NCBI GenBank assembly: GCA_002482965.1
Contig: DLGZ01000048.1
Location: forward strand, 223,019 to 257,932
Direction of reading: 5' to 3'
Length of the DNA: 34,914 nt
Source of the DNA: Verrucomicrobiaceae bacterium UBA7681
GTDB taxonomy: Bacteria > Verrucomicrobiota > Verrucomicrobiia > Verrucomicrobiales > Verrucomicrobiaceae
This document shows positions 15,917 to 23,220 of the stretch, piece by piece; the first letter of the stretch is position 1; every line of letters begins with the position of its first letter. Below the pieces are notes generated by a model that made no database searches, was not told the origin of the DNA, and saw only the letters and a program-made list of their open reading frames with translations. A program made the translations under genes and the position numbers.

Positions 15917-16331
15917 GGCTGAAAGCTGACGGTGTGTCACACGCCGCAAGTGCCAACCTTTGATAGCGTTGACTGATGTGTTGGGAGGAGCCACGCTTTT
16001 GTGTCACCGCTACGCGGTTCCACCAGATTGAATGGCGTGGGTCACGCAGTTCCGTGGGTTGGCACCCACGGCTACTGTTGTGCCAGCGCTACGCGCTTCC
16101 GAGCCTTCCACACGATGGCTTTCGGTGAGATCGCGGGTTTCAAAACGGATTTCCGAAAAGAGGCATGGGGACGTTCGGCGGAGGTTGGAGGACCAACCTC
16201 CCTACCTTCTCACCATGAATGATGGTACGCCCTGCGTGAGTACGTCGACGGCAAGAGACTTCTGATGGAGTTCGAGGAGAAACTTTCTCCCTGCTGAATA
16301 GGCTGGCTCGCAACACGCTGTGAAAAGGAGG
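15917..16331. repeat. Repeat-rich intergenic region with TAC-loop palindromes
   Basis: No gene is supported. The stretch contains the palindromes accgcTACgcggt (16006-16018) and agcgcTACgcgct (16085-16097). It also has a ccgtgggt/acccacgg hairpin (16052-16071), a 9-bp hairpin ggaggttgg-AGGA-ccaacctcc (16180-16201) and a ggagaaa/tttctcc pair near 16274-16288. The first two share a layout with two palindromes on the other side of the SWIB gene. Confidence 0.65.
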
Positions 16332-16370
16332 CAAAAAAAGCGCCGCGCCTGGTGTGACCCGGGCGCGGCG
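16332..16370 (-). terminator. Rho-independent terminator of the SWIB gene
   Basis: On the minus strand CGCCGCGCC (16370-16362), a 12-base loop, then GGCGCGGCG (16349-16341) form a perfect 9-bp GC stem followed by C and seven T. It lies 20 bases beyond the SWIB stop codon. Confidence 0.9.
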
Positions 16371-16389
16371 TGAGGAATGCAGAATAGAA

Positions 16390-16785
16390 TTAAGCGCTGA
16401 TGTGCTTGGAGACCAGCTTGGTCATCTCAAACATCGACACTTGCTTCTTGCCGCCGAACACCGCCTTCAATGCGTCATCGGCATTGATGTTGCGCTTGTT
16501 CTTTGCGTCCTGAAGACCATTCTTTTTGATGTAGTCCCACAGCTTCTTCGTGATCTGACCACGAGGAGCAGGCTTGGTTCCGACGACGGCTCCGAGGATC
16601 GCGTCAGGCTGCACCGGCTTCATGAGTGCAGGATTGGGTTTCCGTTTTGCTTTCTTGGCAGCCTTCTTGGCTGCTGGAGCTTTGACAGCTTTTTTGGCTG
16701 CCGGTGCTTTGACAGCTTTCTTTGCTGCTGGTGCTTTGGCAGCCTTCTTTGCTGCTGGTTTTGCTTTGGTTGCTTTCTTGGCCAT
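16390..16785 (-). CDS. SWIB/MDM2-domain protein with histone-H1-like lysine/alanine tail
   Basis: A 131-residue protein in two parts. Residues 1-50 are almost only Lys, Ala and Pro, built from a repeated KAPAAKKAV unit, and resemble the tail of histone H1; they should bind DNA without sequence specificity. Residues about 55-130 form an SWIB/MDM2 domain: PDAILGAVVG, PRGQITKKLWDYIKKNGLQD, NINADDALKAVFGGKKQVSM and FEMTKLVSKHI. Stand-alone SWIB proteins are known from Chlamydiae and Verrucomicrobia and are thought to be chromatin proteins. The gene is monocistronic, with its own promoter and a strong terminator. High expression is plausible but not shown. Confidence 0.92.
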   Translation of the reverse strand: MAKKATKAKPAAKKAAKAPAAKKAVKAPAAKKAVKAPAAKKAAKKAKRKPNPALMKPVQPDAILGAVVGTKPAPRGQITKKLWDYIKKNGLQDAKNKRNINADDALKAVFGGKKQVSMFEMTKLVSKHISA

Positions 16786-16817
16786 AGTGTTGTTGGCGGC
16801 TGTTGCCGTATGAGCAG

Positions 16818-16845
16818 GTTATGAGAGCGCCCTGTGGAGCGTCAA
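16818..16845 (-). promoter_or_regulatory. Predicted promoter of the SWIB gene
   Basis: On the minus strand TTGACG (16845-16840), a 16-base spacer and CATAAC (16823-16818) lie 32 bases before the ATG. The -35 is close to consensus. Confidence 0.55.
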
Positions 16846-17205
16846 CGCAAATTTCATCAATATTTGAGGTTGTTTCCCTGCGTACAGCCACTCCGCGCCT
16901 TGTGCCAGTGCGGTTCCGAAGATGTCGATGACAATGCTTTTTGATAGCGGCATTTGCGTGTCATTGCCGCTGCGAAAACGGCATCGATCAATCAGCAGTC
17001 GCAGTGCTGGCATCGCTACGCGATGCACGTGGGTTGGTGGGTGAGGTGCGTGTATTCGAGGGGTGCCGCTGCGGTCAACCCCTCGCAACAGGCTTTGATG
17101 GCTACGCCATCAACGGGAGATTGACCTCGGTATCGGTAGAGATTCTCCACCCATGCGGATGCATGTGTGAAGCATCACTGATGATGAGTTCGAATGCGAA
17201 TGCTG
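16846..17205. repeat. Intergenic region with TAC-loop palindromes and hairpins
   Basis: No gene is supported in this stretch. It contains gcatcgcTACgcgatgc (17010-17026), ttgatggcTACgccatcaa (17095-17113) and a cgaggggt/acccctcg hairpin (17057-17085). The first two belong to the same palindrome family as those at 16006 and 16085. The end of the stretch is downstream of the response-regulator gene on the minus strand, so one of the hairpins could stop that transcript. Confidence 0.6.
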
Positions 17206-17883
17206 CTACAGCTTCGCGCGACTTTCCACCCATTGCACTGCGTAGCGAACCAGGGCGGCACCGTCGGTCATGGCGAGTTTTTCTTTGATGTGAGCACGAT
17301 GGGCTTCGACGGTTCTGGCGCTGATGCTGAGCTGAGCGGCGATGATTTTGGTGGCGACGCCTTTGCCGATGAGTGCAAGAATTTCGAGTTCACGATCTGT
17401 GAGGGCGTCCATGCCGGTCGCTTTGGAACGTGCCGTGCCGGTGACCTGCTCAAGCATGCGTGCGTTGAGGGATTCACTGATGTAGAGACCGCCGCTGAGG
17501 ACTTTATGAATGGCGGTGACGAGGTGGTCAGCGGCCTCCTCCTTCATCACGTACCCACGGGCTCCGGCACGCAATGCGCGCTCGCCATAGAGAGTCTCAT
17601 CGTGCATGGAGAGAACGATGCACAGGGTGGAAGGATGCTGGGCGCGGATGTCTTTGACGAGTTCGAGGCCGTTCTTGTCCGGCAGGGTGAGATCAACGAC
17701 GGCGAGGTCGGGATTGAGTCTGCCGACGAGTTCGAGTCCTTCACGGGCGCTGCCGGCCTCACCAATGACATCGAGTCCATCTTCTGCACGAATCAACTGC
17801 GCGAGGCCGTGGCGCATGATCGGGTGATCGTCGATGAGGACGATGCGTTTCACGGATTTTTCGCTGGTGCGGGAACGCTGCAT
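17206..17883 (-). CDS. NarL/FixJ-type response regulator
   Basis: A 225-residue two-domain regulator. The receiver domain has the acidic pair in VLIDDHP, the phosphoacceptor Asp64 in AVVDLTLPDKNG, the Ser/Thr switch in VLSMHDE and Lys in YVMKEEAADH. The C-terminal LuxR-type helix-turn-helix is LTDRELEILALIGKG and then ISARTVEAHRAHIKEKL. Two starts are possible: ATG at 17883 (used here), or GTG at 17853, which overlaps the kinase stop as GTGA and begins MKRIVLIDD, a common start for the family. Either way it overlaps the histidine kinase gene and is translationally coupled to it. Its targets are unknown, but the Usp gene in the same operon suggests a stress or redox response. Confidence 0.93.
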   Translation of the reverse strand: MQRSRTSEKSVKRIVLIDDHPIMRHGLAQLIRAEDGLDVIGEAGSAREGLELVGRLNPDLAVVDLTLPDKNGLELVKDIRAQHPSTLCIVLSMHDETLYGERALRAGARGYVMKEEAADHLVTAIHKVLSGGLYISESLNARMLEQVTGTARSKATGMDALTDRELEILALIGKGVATKIIAAQLSISARTVEAHRAHIKEKLAMTDGAALVRYAVQWVESRAKL

Positions 17884-18923
17884 GTGACCTGGGTGCCGCC
17901 GCCCTGGCGCGGTTCGATTTTGAGGGTGCCTCCCATCATCTGAGCGCGATGGCTCATGGTCAAGAGGCCCATGCCGGTTCCTTTGGCTGGTGAAGCGGGA
18001 ATGCCAATGCCGTTGTCGCGAACGGTGAGGACAATATTGCCGTTCTGGCGGGCGAGATGAATGTCCACCCTGCCGGCCTGACCATGCTTCACGGCATTGG
18101 AGACAGCCTCCTGGGCGATACGAAAAAGCTGAACGGACAGTTTGTTGTCACTCACCTGCACCGGATTGTCGTAGCGAAAATCACAGGCCACCTCAAAGGC
18201 ACGGGCGGTGCTTTCAGCAAGCTCTTCCAGCGCGGCCATGAGACCGCCGGAGTCGATGACCACCGGCATGAGGCCACGTGATGTTTCACGCGCACGCGTG
18301 TTGGCCTTGCTGATGAGCTGGACGATTTCCGCCAGGCTCTGCGCTTCGGCGCTGCCGGCCTTGGTGAGTTTATTTTGCGCCACTTTGGCGAGGCAGCCGA
18401 TGGCGGCGAGCTGCTGGCAGAGATCATCGTGAATGTCCTGCCCGATGCGCGCCTGCTCTTCTTCGCTGATGTGGAGTATCTTGTCCTCAAGCTGCTTGCG
18501 CTCGGTCAGGTCACGGATGATGCCGGTGAAAATGCGACGCCCGCTGGACAGCACGGCCTCACCTACGGAGAGGTCGATGGGAAAGACGGAGCCGTCTTTG
18601 CGCTGCCCGACCACTTCACGACCGATGCCGATGATGCGCTTCACACCGCTGTCCAAGTAGTTCTGCACATAGCCGTCGTGCCGGTCACGATAAGGCTGAG
18701 GCATGAGCATGCTGATGTTTTTGCCAATGAGTTCGGTGCGCTGGTAACCAAAGAGACGCTCGGTGGTGGTATTGGCGGTTTCGATGATGCAATGGGCATC
18801 GATGGTAATGATCGCATTGACGGCGGTCTCGACGATGGCGCTGGAAATTTGCTCGCTGGCCTGGAGCGCTGCCTGCAACTGGGCAATGCTGGGAGCGTCA
18901 GGCGCTGGTCGATGCATTGGCAT
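17850..18923 (-). CDS. PAS-domain sensor histidine kinase (HisKA_3, NarX/DesK type)
   Basis: A 357-residue cytoplasmic kinase without membrane segments. Residues about 25-140 form one PAS domain of FixL-like type (AIITIDAHCIIETANTTTER, LFGYQRTELIGKNISMLMP, VVGQRKDGSVFPIDLSVGEA, FTGIIRDLTERKQLE), so it could bind a heme or other cofactor. The dimerisation segment has the phosphoacceptor His165 in IGQDIHDDLCQQLAAIG. The ATPase domain has an N-box (FRIAQEAVSNAVKHG), G1 DNGIGIP and G2 GTGMGLLTM. The ATG at 18923 was chosen; an earlier TTG at 18935 overlaps the Usp stop. It sits between the Usp gene, 8 bases upstream, and its cognate regulator. A FixL-style oxygen or redox input is possible but not proven, because the heme His cannot be assigned with certainty. 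Confidence 0.92.
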   Translation of the reverse strand: MPMHRPAPDAPSIAQLQAALQASEQISSAIVETAVNAIITIDAHCIIETANTTTERLFGYQRTELIGKNISMLMPQPYRDRHDGYVQNYLDSGVKRIIGIGREVVGQRKDGSVFPIDLSVGEAVLSSGRRIFTGIIRDLTERKQLEDKILHISEEEQARIGQDIHDDLCQQLAAIGCLAKVAQNKLTKAGSAEAQSLAEIVQLISKANTRARETSRGLMPVVIDSGGLMAALEELAESTARAFEVACDFRYDNPVQVSDNKLSVQLFRIAQEAVSNAVKHGQAGRVDIHLARQNGNIVLTVRDNGIGIPASPAKGTGMGLLTMSHRAQMMGGTLKIEPRQGGGTQVTCSVPAPAKNP

Positions 18924-18931
18924 ATGGCAGC

Positions 18932-19837
18932 TCAATCAGCGGTGATGACGAAGCCGTCCGGCTTTACGGCGAGGATCGAGCAGGGGGCATGCTGCACGAT
19001 TTTTTCCGCCGTGGTGCCGATGAGCATCTCGCGCAGGCCGGTTTTGCCATTGGTGCCAAGAACGACGAGGGTGGCGTGCACTTCGTTGACGTGATCGAGA
19101 ATGGCTTCGCGGATGTTCACGCGTTCGGTGACGTGCTGAGCAACGGCGACAGTTCCCGCATCGTGTGTCAGAGGAGCGAGGAAGGCGGTCAGTTCCTTGC
19201 GCCAGTTTGCCACAGCCTCGGGATCGTAGGTGGCAGGCAGCGAGGGGGCAAAGCCGCCGTAGTCGAGCGACATGGCGAGGGCGCTTTGAAACACATGCAG
19301 GCAGTCGAGCGAACCCCCGTCCTGCTGCGCGATGTGGAGCGCGCATTGGACCGCCTTGGCGGAGTTTTCGGAAAAATCGACGCAGGCGACGATCCGCTTG
19401 AACGGGCCTTGAGCATCTTCGCGAACGACGAGGACATCGACGGGGGCCTTGCGCACGCACTTGGCGGTGATGACGCCGATGCGGTGAGGCTCGTTCCGCG
19501 ATCCCTTGGCACCCATAACGAGCAGGTCGGCACTGTGGGCACGGCAGGCTTCGACAAGTTCGGTGAAGGGATTGCCGATGCGTACTTCGGCATTCACTCC
19601 CTGGCCCACCTCAGCATCCGTCACAAACTTTTTGAGCCGTTCCACCCATTCAGCACGAATCGTGGCCTGATCTGAGGAAAGCGCCTTTTTGAGCTCATGC
19701 ACGAGAAACTCGTCCATGACATGCACGGCCGTGATGGTGGCACCGTCGAGTGAGGCGCGGTGCACCGCCTCCCGCAGTGCAATGCGGCAGGACGAGGTGA
19801 AGTCGATGGCGGCGATGACGTGGTGAAGTTTTTTCAT
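18932..19837 (-). CDS. Universal stress protein with two Usp domains
   Basis: A 301-residue protein with two consecutive Usp folds (about 1-140 and 146-300). Each starts with the hallmark strand: HHVIAAIDFTSSCRIALREA and FKRIVACVDFSENSAKAVQC. The second domain has the complete nucleotide motif G-x2-G-x9-G-T-T (GTNGKTGLREMLIGTT), so it should bind ATP. In the first the spacing is one residue short and followed by GV (GAKGSRNEPHRIGV), so that half may be degenerate. It is the first gene of a three-gene operon with a PAS histidine kinase and NarL-type regulator. Usp genes are commonly controlled by such kinases under oxygen limitation or stationary phase, so a feedback or output role is likely. 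Confidence 0.92.
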   Translation of the reverse strand: MKKLHHVIAAIDFTSSCRIALREAVHRASLDGATITAVHVMDEFLVHELKKALSSDQATIRAEWVERLKKFVTDAEVGQGVNAEVRIGNPFTELVEACRAHSADLLVMGAKGSRNEPHRIGVITAKCVRKAPVDVLVVREDAQGPFKRIVACVDFSENSAKAVQCALHIAQQDGGSLDCLHVFQSALAMSLDYGGFAPSLPATYDPEAVANWRKELTAFLAPLTHDAGTVAVAQHVTERVNIREAILDHVNEVHATLVVLGTNGKTGLREMLIGTTAEKIVQHAPCSILAVKPDGFVITAD

Positions 19838-19927
19838 GGTGGTGTGTGGTTGGAAGTCATTTCACCATAGCCGTCAGGAAAAAGCAATGCCGCGCCGTGA
19901 TTGTGACGTATTGGGCAGAGCTTGCGC

Positions 19928-20386
19928 TCAAAGCCCGGCTTCTTCCTGAGCCTGCTCAACGGCGGCTTCAAGAGTCCACAGGGTTTTATCAAAGCTCTTC
20001 TGGCGTGCGCGAAACTGGGCTTCGTCGGTGATGACGGTGAGTGTTTCGAGTTCCTTGACCGCAAAGGCATGATGCTGATCCAAAGCGGTGATGCGTGTTT
20101 TGAAATAATCGCGACCGCCCTGATCCTTGAGCACGTCGATGTCTGCCTTCCAGCGAGTGAGCGCCGTGCCTGCCTGCTGAAGATATTCCTCGCGGCTGGT
20201 GGTCACATGGTCCTTGGCCTTTTTGTACCACTCGCGGCCTTTGACTTCGCCTTGCTCCTTCACTTTGGAGAATTCGTTTTTCAGCTTTTCCGCAGCACGG
20301 CGGAGCTGGTCATTGAGGCTGTCTTCAGCGTGGAGTGAATGAGCGCAAAGGCTGAGGGCGAGGCAGGTGAGAATGGCTTTTTTCAT
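19928..20386 (-). CDS. Small secreted charged helical protein, unknown function
   Basis: A 152-residue protein with a clear signal peptide (MKKAILTCLALSLCAHSLHA, cleavage before EDS). The mature part is helical and rich in Lys, Glu, Gln and Ala (LRRAAEKLKNEFSKVKEQGE, WYKKAKDHVTTSREEYLQQ), ending LEAAVEQAQEEAGL. Such patterns suggest a periplasmic coiled-coil or apolipoprotein-like helix bundle; no known domain was recognised. The ATG at 20386 was chosen because the signal peptide starts there. It is divergent from the PQQ-propeller gene across 92 bases. Confidence 0.78.
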   Translation of the reverse strand: MKKAILTCLALSLCAHSLHAEDSLNDQLRRAAEKLKNEFSKVKEQGEVKGREWYKKAKDHVTTSREEYLQQAGTALTRWKADIDVLKDQGGRDYFKTRITALDQHHAFAVKELETLTVITDEAQFRARQKSFDKTLWTLEAAVEQAQEEAGL

Positions 20387-20478
20387 GATCGTCGAGAGAT
20401 ACGGCTGGATGCCGCCAACCATGCATGTTCTTTTCCTTGGCGAAAGAATTTCCAACCAGCACCGTCAACTTCACGCCC

Positions 20479-21792
20479 ATGATCCGCACGACCGCCCTCA
20501 CCGCCCTCTCCATTTCCCTGCTGACTGTTCTTTCGAGCGCCCAGCCTGCCACGAAGCCTGTGTTCTGGCCTGGGAAGGGCGGACCGACGTATGACGGCAT
20601 CGTTCCGGCAGCGGAGGCGGCCCGTATTCCATTGGAGTGGGACAGTGCCTCCGGCAAAAACATTGCCTGGCGCACGCCGCTGGAGGATCAGGGCCATTCC
20701 TCGCCGGTGATCGGTGGCGACATGATCTGGTTCACCTCTGCGACGACTGACGGCACCAAGCAGTTCGTGTATGGCATCGACCGTCACAGCGGGAAGATCG
20801 TGCATCATCAGGTGGTCTTTGAAAACGCGGCTCCGGAAGATCTTGGCAATCCCATCAACAACTATGCGGCGCCGTCACCGCTGCTCGAAGAGGATGCGCT
20901 GTATGTTCACTTCGGCACGTATGGCACGGCACGCATTGATCCAGCGACCGGCAAAAAGGTGTGGGAGCGGCGCGACATCAACGTGAGGCACTTCCGGGGG
21001 CCGGGTTCATCGCCAATGATTTATGGTGACCTGCTCATCCTGACCTTCGACGGCATCGATCAGCAGTTTGTGACCGCACTGGATAAAAAGACGGGAAAGA
21101 GTGTGTGGAAAACCGCCCGCACGACGGACTACGGCGACCTCGACAAGGAAGGCAAGCCGACCCGGGATGGGGACATGCGGAAAGCCTACCACACGCCGGG
21201 TGTGTTTGAGATGGGCGGCAAAGAGGTGCTCGTTTCAGTGGGGTCTCGTGCGGCCTTTGGTTACGAGATCAAAACGGGCAAGGAGCTGTGGACCATCCGC
21301 CATGGGGGGTTCAATGCCGCCATCCCACCGCTGCGTTTTGAGGACATGCTGATCCTGAACACTGGATCGGAGCGCGCCCATACGATCTGCGTCCGCATTG
21401 ACGACAAGATGAGCGGAGAGATCACGGAAAGTCACGTGCAGTGGGATCGGGAGAAGCGCAATGCCAGCGAAGCCTCACCGGTGGTGGTGAATGGCACCCT
21501 GTATCAGACGACACGTGGGGGCATCGTCAGTGCGGTGGATGTCAAGACAGGGAAGGATCTCTGGGATGACCGTCTGGCGGGCAAGCACGTCCCTGCCCCG
21601 CTGGTGCTGGGAGACAAGCTCCTGTTTGCCAATGACCGTGGGGAATGTTTTCTGGTCCGTGCCTCTCCGGAAAAATTTGAAGTTACCGGTCAAAATCAAC
21701 TGGGGGAGGCGATCACGGCTTCTCCGGCCGTGGCAGATGGGGCGCTGTTTATCCGCAGCAGCGGAGCACTTTACAAGATTGCGACCCAGTAG
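20479..21792 (+). CDS. Secreted PQQ-like beta-propeller protein
   Basis: A 437-residue protein with a signal peptide (MIRTTALTALSISLLTVLSS, cleavage near AQP). The body contains repeated propeller blades with the pattern G-x-V-W/L-W: IDPATGKKVWERRDI, DKKTGKSVWKTARTTDYG, EIKTGKELWTIRHGG and DVKTGKDLWDDRLAG. This is the PQQ-binding-like/BamB-type eight-bladed fold. In Planctomycetes and Verrucomicrobia many such proteins exist and most do not bind PQQ, so an enzymatic role is uncertain. The ATG at 20479 is preferred because it directly precedes the signal peptide. There is no adjacent dehydrogenase cytochrome gene. Confidence 0.88.
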   Translation: MIRTTALTALSISLLTVLSSAQPATKPVFWPGKGGPTYDGIVPAAEAARIPLEWDSASGKNIAWRTPLEDQGHSSPVIGGDMIWFTSATTDGTKQFVYGIDRHSGKIVHHQVVFENAAPEDLGNPINNYAAPSPLLEEDALYVHFGTYGTARIDPATGKKVWERRDINVRHFRGPGSSPMIYGDLLILTFDGIDQQFVTALDKKTGKSVWKTARTTDYGDLDKEGKPTRDGDMRKAYHTPGVFEMGGKEVLVSVGSRAAFGYEIKTGKELWTIRHGGFNAAIPPLRFEDMLILNTGSERAHTICVRIDDKMSGEITESHVQWDREKRNASEASPVVVNGTLYQTTRGGIVSAVDVKTGKDLWDDRLAGKHVPAPLVLGDKLLFANDRGECFLVRASPEKFEVTGQNQLGEAITASPAVADGALFIRSSGALYKIATQ

Positions 21793-21813
21793 ACCAAGTG
21801 AGGCGAGGCTCCT

Positions 21814-21830
21814 TAGGGAGGCAGCGATTT
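21814..21830 (+). repeat. Diverged copy of the 7211 inverted-repeat arm
   Basis: tagggaggcagcgattt resembles the left arm at 7212-7229 (taggggaggcactgattt) with a few differences. No partner arm was found nearby, so this is a solitary fragment. Confidence 0.45.
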
Positions 21831-21929
21831 GACCATGCCATGTAAATACAAGCGGAGATCACTGGGTACATAAAACGTGGTCAACAAACAATTCTTTCAC
21901 TGCGCATGCGGCGTAGGTGAAAAAGCTTC

Positions 21930-21952
21930 TTGCGATCACAAAAGCGTCGCAA
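21930..21952 (+). promoter_or_regulatory. Inverted repeat upstream of the small basic protein gene
   Basis: TTGCGA (21930-21935), 11 bases, TCGCAA (21947-21952) form a perfect dyad 34 bases before the start codon, a typical place for an operator. The protein that would bind is unknown. Confidence 0.4.
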
Positions 21953-21986
21953 AGAGAGCAGGGATGTGCTATGTTTAGCATCCTAT

Positions 21987-22340
21987 ATGCCTACCACCAC
22001 AACGACACGTAAGACACGCTTCTCCCGCCGAGTCCCTGATCATGTCACGGACGAGCTGGTCAATGTTCTCTCAAAACCGGAGACCTATGAATTCAACACC
22101 TTGTTTGGATTGGTTTATGACAATCTTAAGCTGAAAAACGCCGTGAGCGGCGGGGAAGAAATGCTGCGCCTGCGCTCCTATGAGAAGCTGCAGAATCTCG
22201 TCGGTCGCGGCCTGTGCAGCAAGGTTGGCAAGACCTACCGTGGTCTCGACGGCCTGCGCGCCGCCCACAATGCGGCCATTGCCGCCCGTAGCGCCGCCGT
22301 TGTGGCCCGTACCACGGCTGCTGCGGCTGCCCGCGGCTGA
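21987..22340 (+). CDS. Small basic protein with winged-helix-like core, unknown function
   Basis: A 117-residue protein. Residues 1-20 are Thr/Arg/Lys-rich (MPTTTTTRKTRFSRR). Residues about 25-90 contain helices ending MLRLRSYEKLQNLVGRGLCS, then KVGKTYRGLDGL. The last layout (helix, GLCxKxGKxYRGL wing) resembles a winged-helix DNA-binding motif, but this is only a pattern judgement. The C-terminus (AAIAARSAAVVARTTAAAAA) is an Ala/Arg tail. The composition is compatible with nucleic acid binding. A dyad precedes the gene and a strong terminator follows directly, so it is a single transcription unit. No family was recognised. Confidence 0.72.
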   Translation: MPTTTTTRKTRFSRRVPDHVTDELVNVLSKPETYEFNTLFGLVYDNLKLKNAVSGGEEMLRLRSYEKLQNLVGRGLCSKVGKTYRGLDGLRAAHNAAIAARSAAVVARTTAAAAARG

Positions 22341-22356
22341 TGCTGCCGTCCATTTC

Positions 22357-22391
22357 GGGCCGCTCTGCCTCGGTGCAGGGCGGCCCTTTTT
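22357..22391 (+). terminator. Rho-independent terminator
   Basis: GGGCCGCTCTGC (22357-22368), a 5-base loop and GCAGGGCGGCCC (22374-22385) make a 12-bp stem with one G-T pair, followed by six T. It ends the small basic protein gene 17 bases after its stop. Confidence 0.92.
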
Positions 22392-22448
22392 GTTTCCGGG
22401 TTTGACGCTGACCCGCCTCTCGCTACCCATTTGCCATCATTCACCCCC

Positions 22449-22823
22449 ATGTTTGAGAATTACATTCCAGTTCTGCTCCAAATTATCATCGCCGGTGGTT
22501 TCGCCGTGGTGACCCTGATCGCTTCGGCGCTGCTCGGCAAATCTGCCAAGCGCAACACGATCAAAGACTCCGCGTACGAGTGCGGCATGCTTCCCGTGGG
22601 CGACAGCCAGCCGCGATTCAGCGTGAAGTTCTACATCATCGCGATGCTGTTTGTGCTCTTCGACATCGAAGTCGTCTTTCTCTATCCCTGGGCCATCATT
22701 TACAAGGACTACCTCGCGGCGTTCGGACCCTCGATTCTCGCGGTGGCCGCCGGGTTCGCTACCATCCTGCTCGTGGCGTTTGGCTATGCCTGGAAAAAAG
22801 GTGTGCTCGACTGGAAATCGTAG
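22449..22823 (+). CDS. nuoA: NADH-quinone oxidoreductase subunit A
   Basis: A 124-residue membrane subunit of respiratory complex I. It has three transmembrane segments (about 5-28, 65-85, 91-113) and the conserved loop AYECGMLPVGDSQPRFSVK, then FYIIAMLFVLFDIEVVFLYP, in which the Cys and the acidic DIE are hallmarks of NuoA/ND3. Length is normal. The ATG at 22449 (MFENYIPVLLQ) matches family starts. Unusually, no nuoB or other nuo gene follows within the window: the next gene is a Dabb protein 21 bases downstream. The rest of complex I must be encoded elsewhere, or this is an extra copy. Confidence 0.95.
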   Translation: MFENYIPVLLQIIIAGGFAVVTLIASALLGKSAKRNTIKDSAYECGMLPVGDSQPRFSVKFYIIAMLFVLFDIEVVFLYPWAIIYKDYLAAFGPSILAVAAGFATILLVAFGYAWKKGVLDWKS

Positions 22824-22844
22824 TCCGGTCTATTTTCTTCCTCC

Positions 22845-23162
22845 ATGATTGCCTATCTCAGCCTGTTTCAGCTCAAGCCTCAGGTCACGGAAGAAAAGCT
22901 GGAGCACATGATGGCGCAGACCCGCGTGATGCTGCTCCGGGTTCCGGAGGTGCTTACGGTCAAGACGGGCAAGCGCGTCAATCCTTCTGAGCCGTACCCG
23001 TGGTTTGTTTACATTGAGGTCGAGACGATGGACAAGCTGGCGATCTGCCAGGATGACCCGCACTACTTCAAGTTTCGTGAGGAAGTCCTGAAGCCGAACA
23101 TCTCCGAGCAGGAGTCCACGGCGTTTGAGATGGAGCCGCGCAAGGATGTGAAGTACTCTTAG
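22845..23162 (+). CDS. Dabb-like alpha/beta-barrel protein
   Basis: A 105-residue small protein resembling Dabb dimeric barrels: MIAYLSLFQLKPQVTEEKLE, PEVLTVKTGKRVNPSEPYPW, FVYIEVETMDKLAICQDDP, then HYFKFREEVLKPNI. It lacks the full HxxH helix of the other Dabb gene (15620), so similarity is weaker. It lies 21 bases after nuoA and may be cotranscribed. No reaction can be assigned. It is convergent with the attH-like gene, about 58 bases apart. Confidence 0.72.
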   Translation: MIAYLSLFQLKPQVTEEKLEHMMAQTRVMLLRVPEVLTVKTGKRVNPSEPYPWFVYIEVETMDKLAICQDDPHYFKFREEVLKPNISEQESTAFEMEPRKDVKYS

Positions 23163-23220
23163 GCTGGCACTTCGGAGGGCATCGGGGTCGGAGACCGCGA
23201 CGCCTTGGGCTGGGAGCGGC

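Noticed and set aside
16390..16785. Plus-strand ORF encoding a Cys/Phe/Gly-rich protein opposite the SWIB gene
   Set aside because: It is the antisense of the lysine/alanine repeat; the SWIB domain, promoter and terminator on the minus strand settle the direction.
17194..17943. 249-codon plus-strand ORF opposite the response regulator
   Set aside because: The minus strand encodes clear receiver and LuxR-type domains here; the plus-strand translation is a codon-bias shadow.
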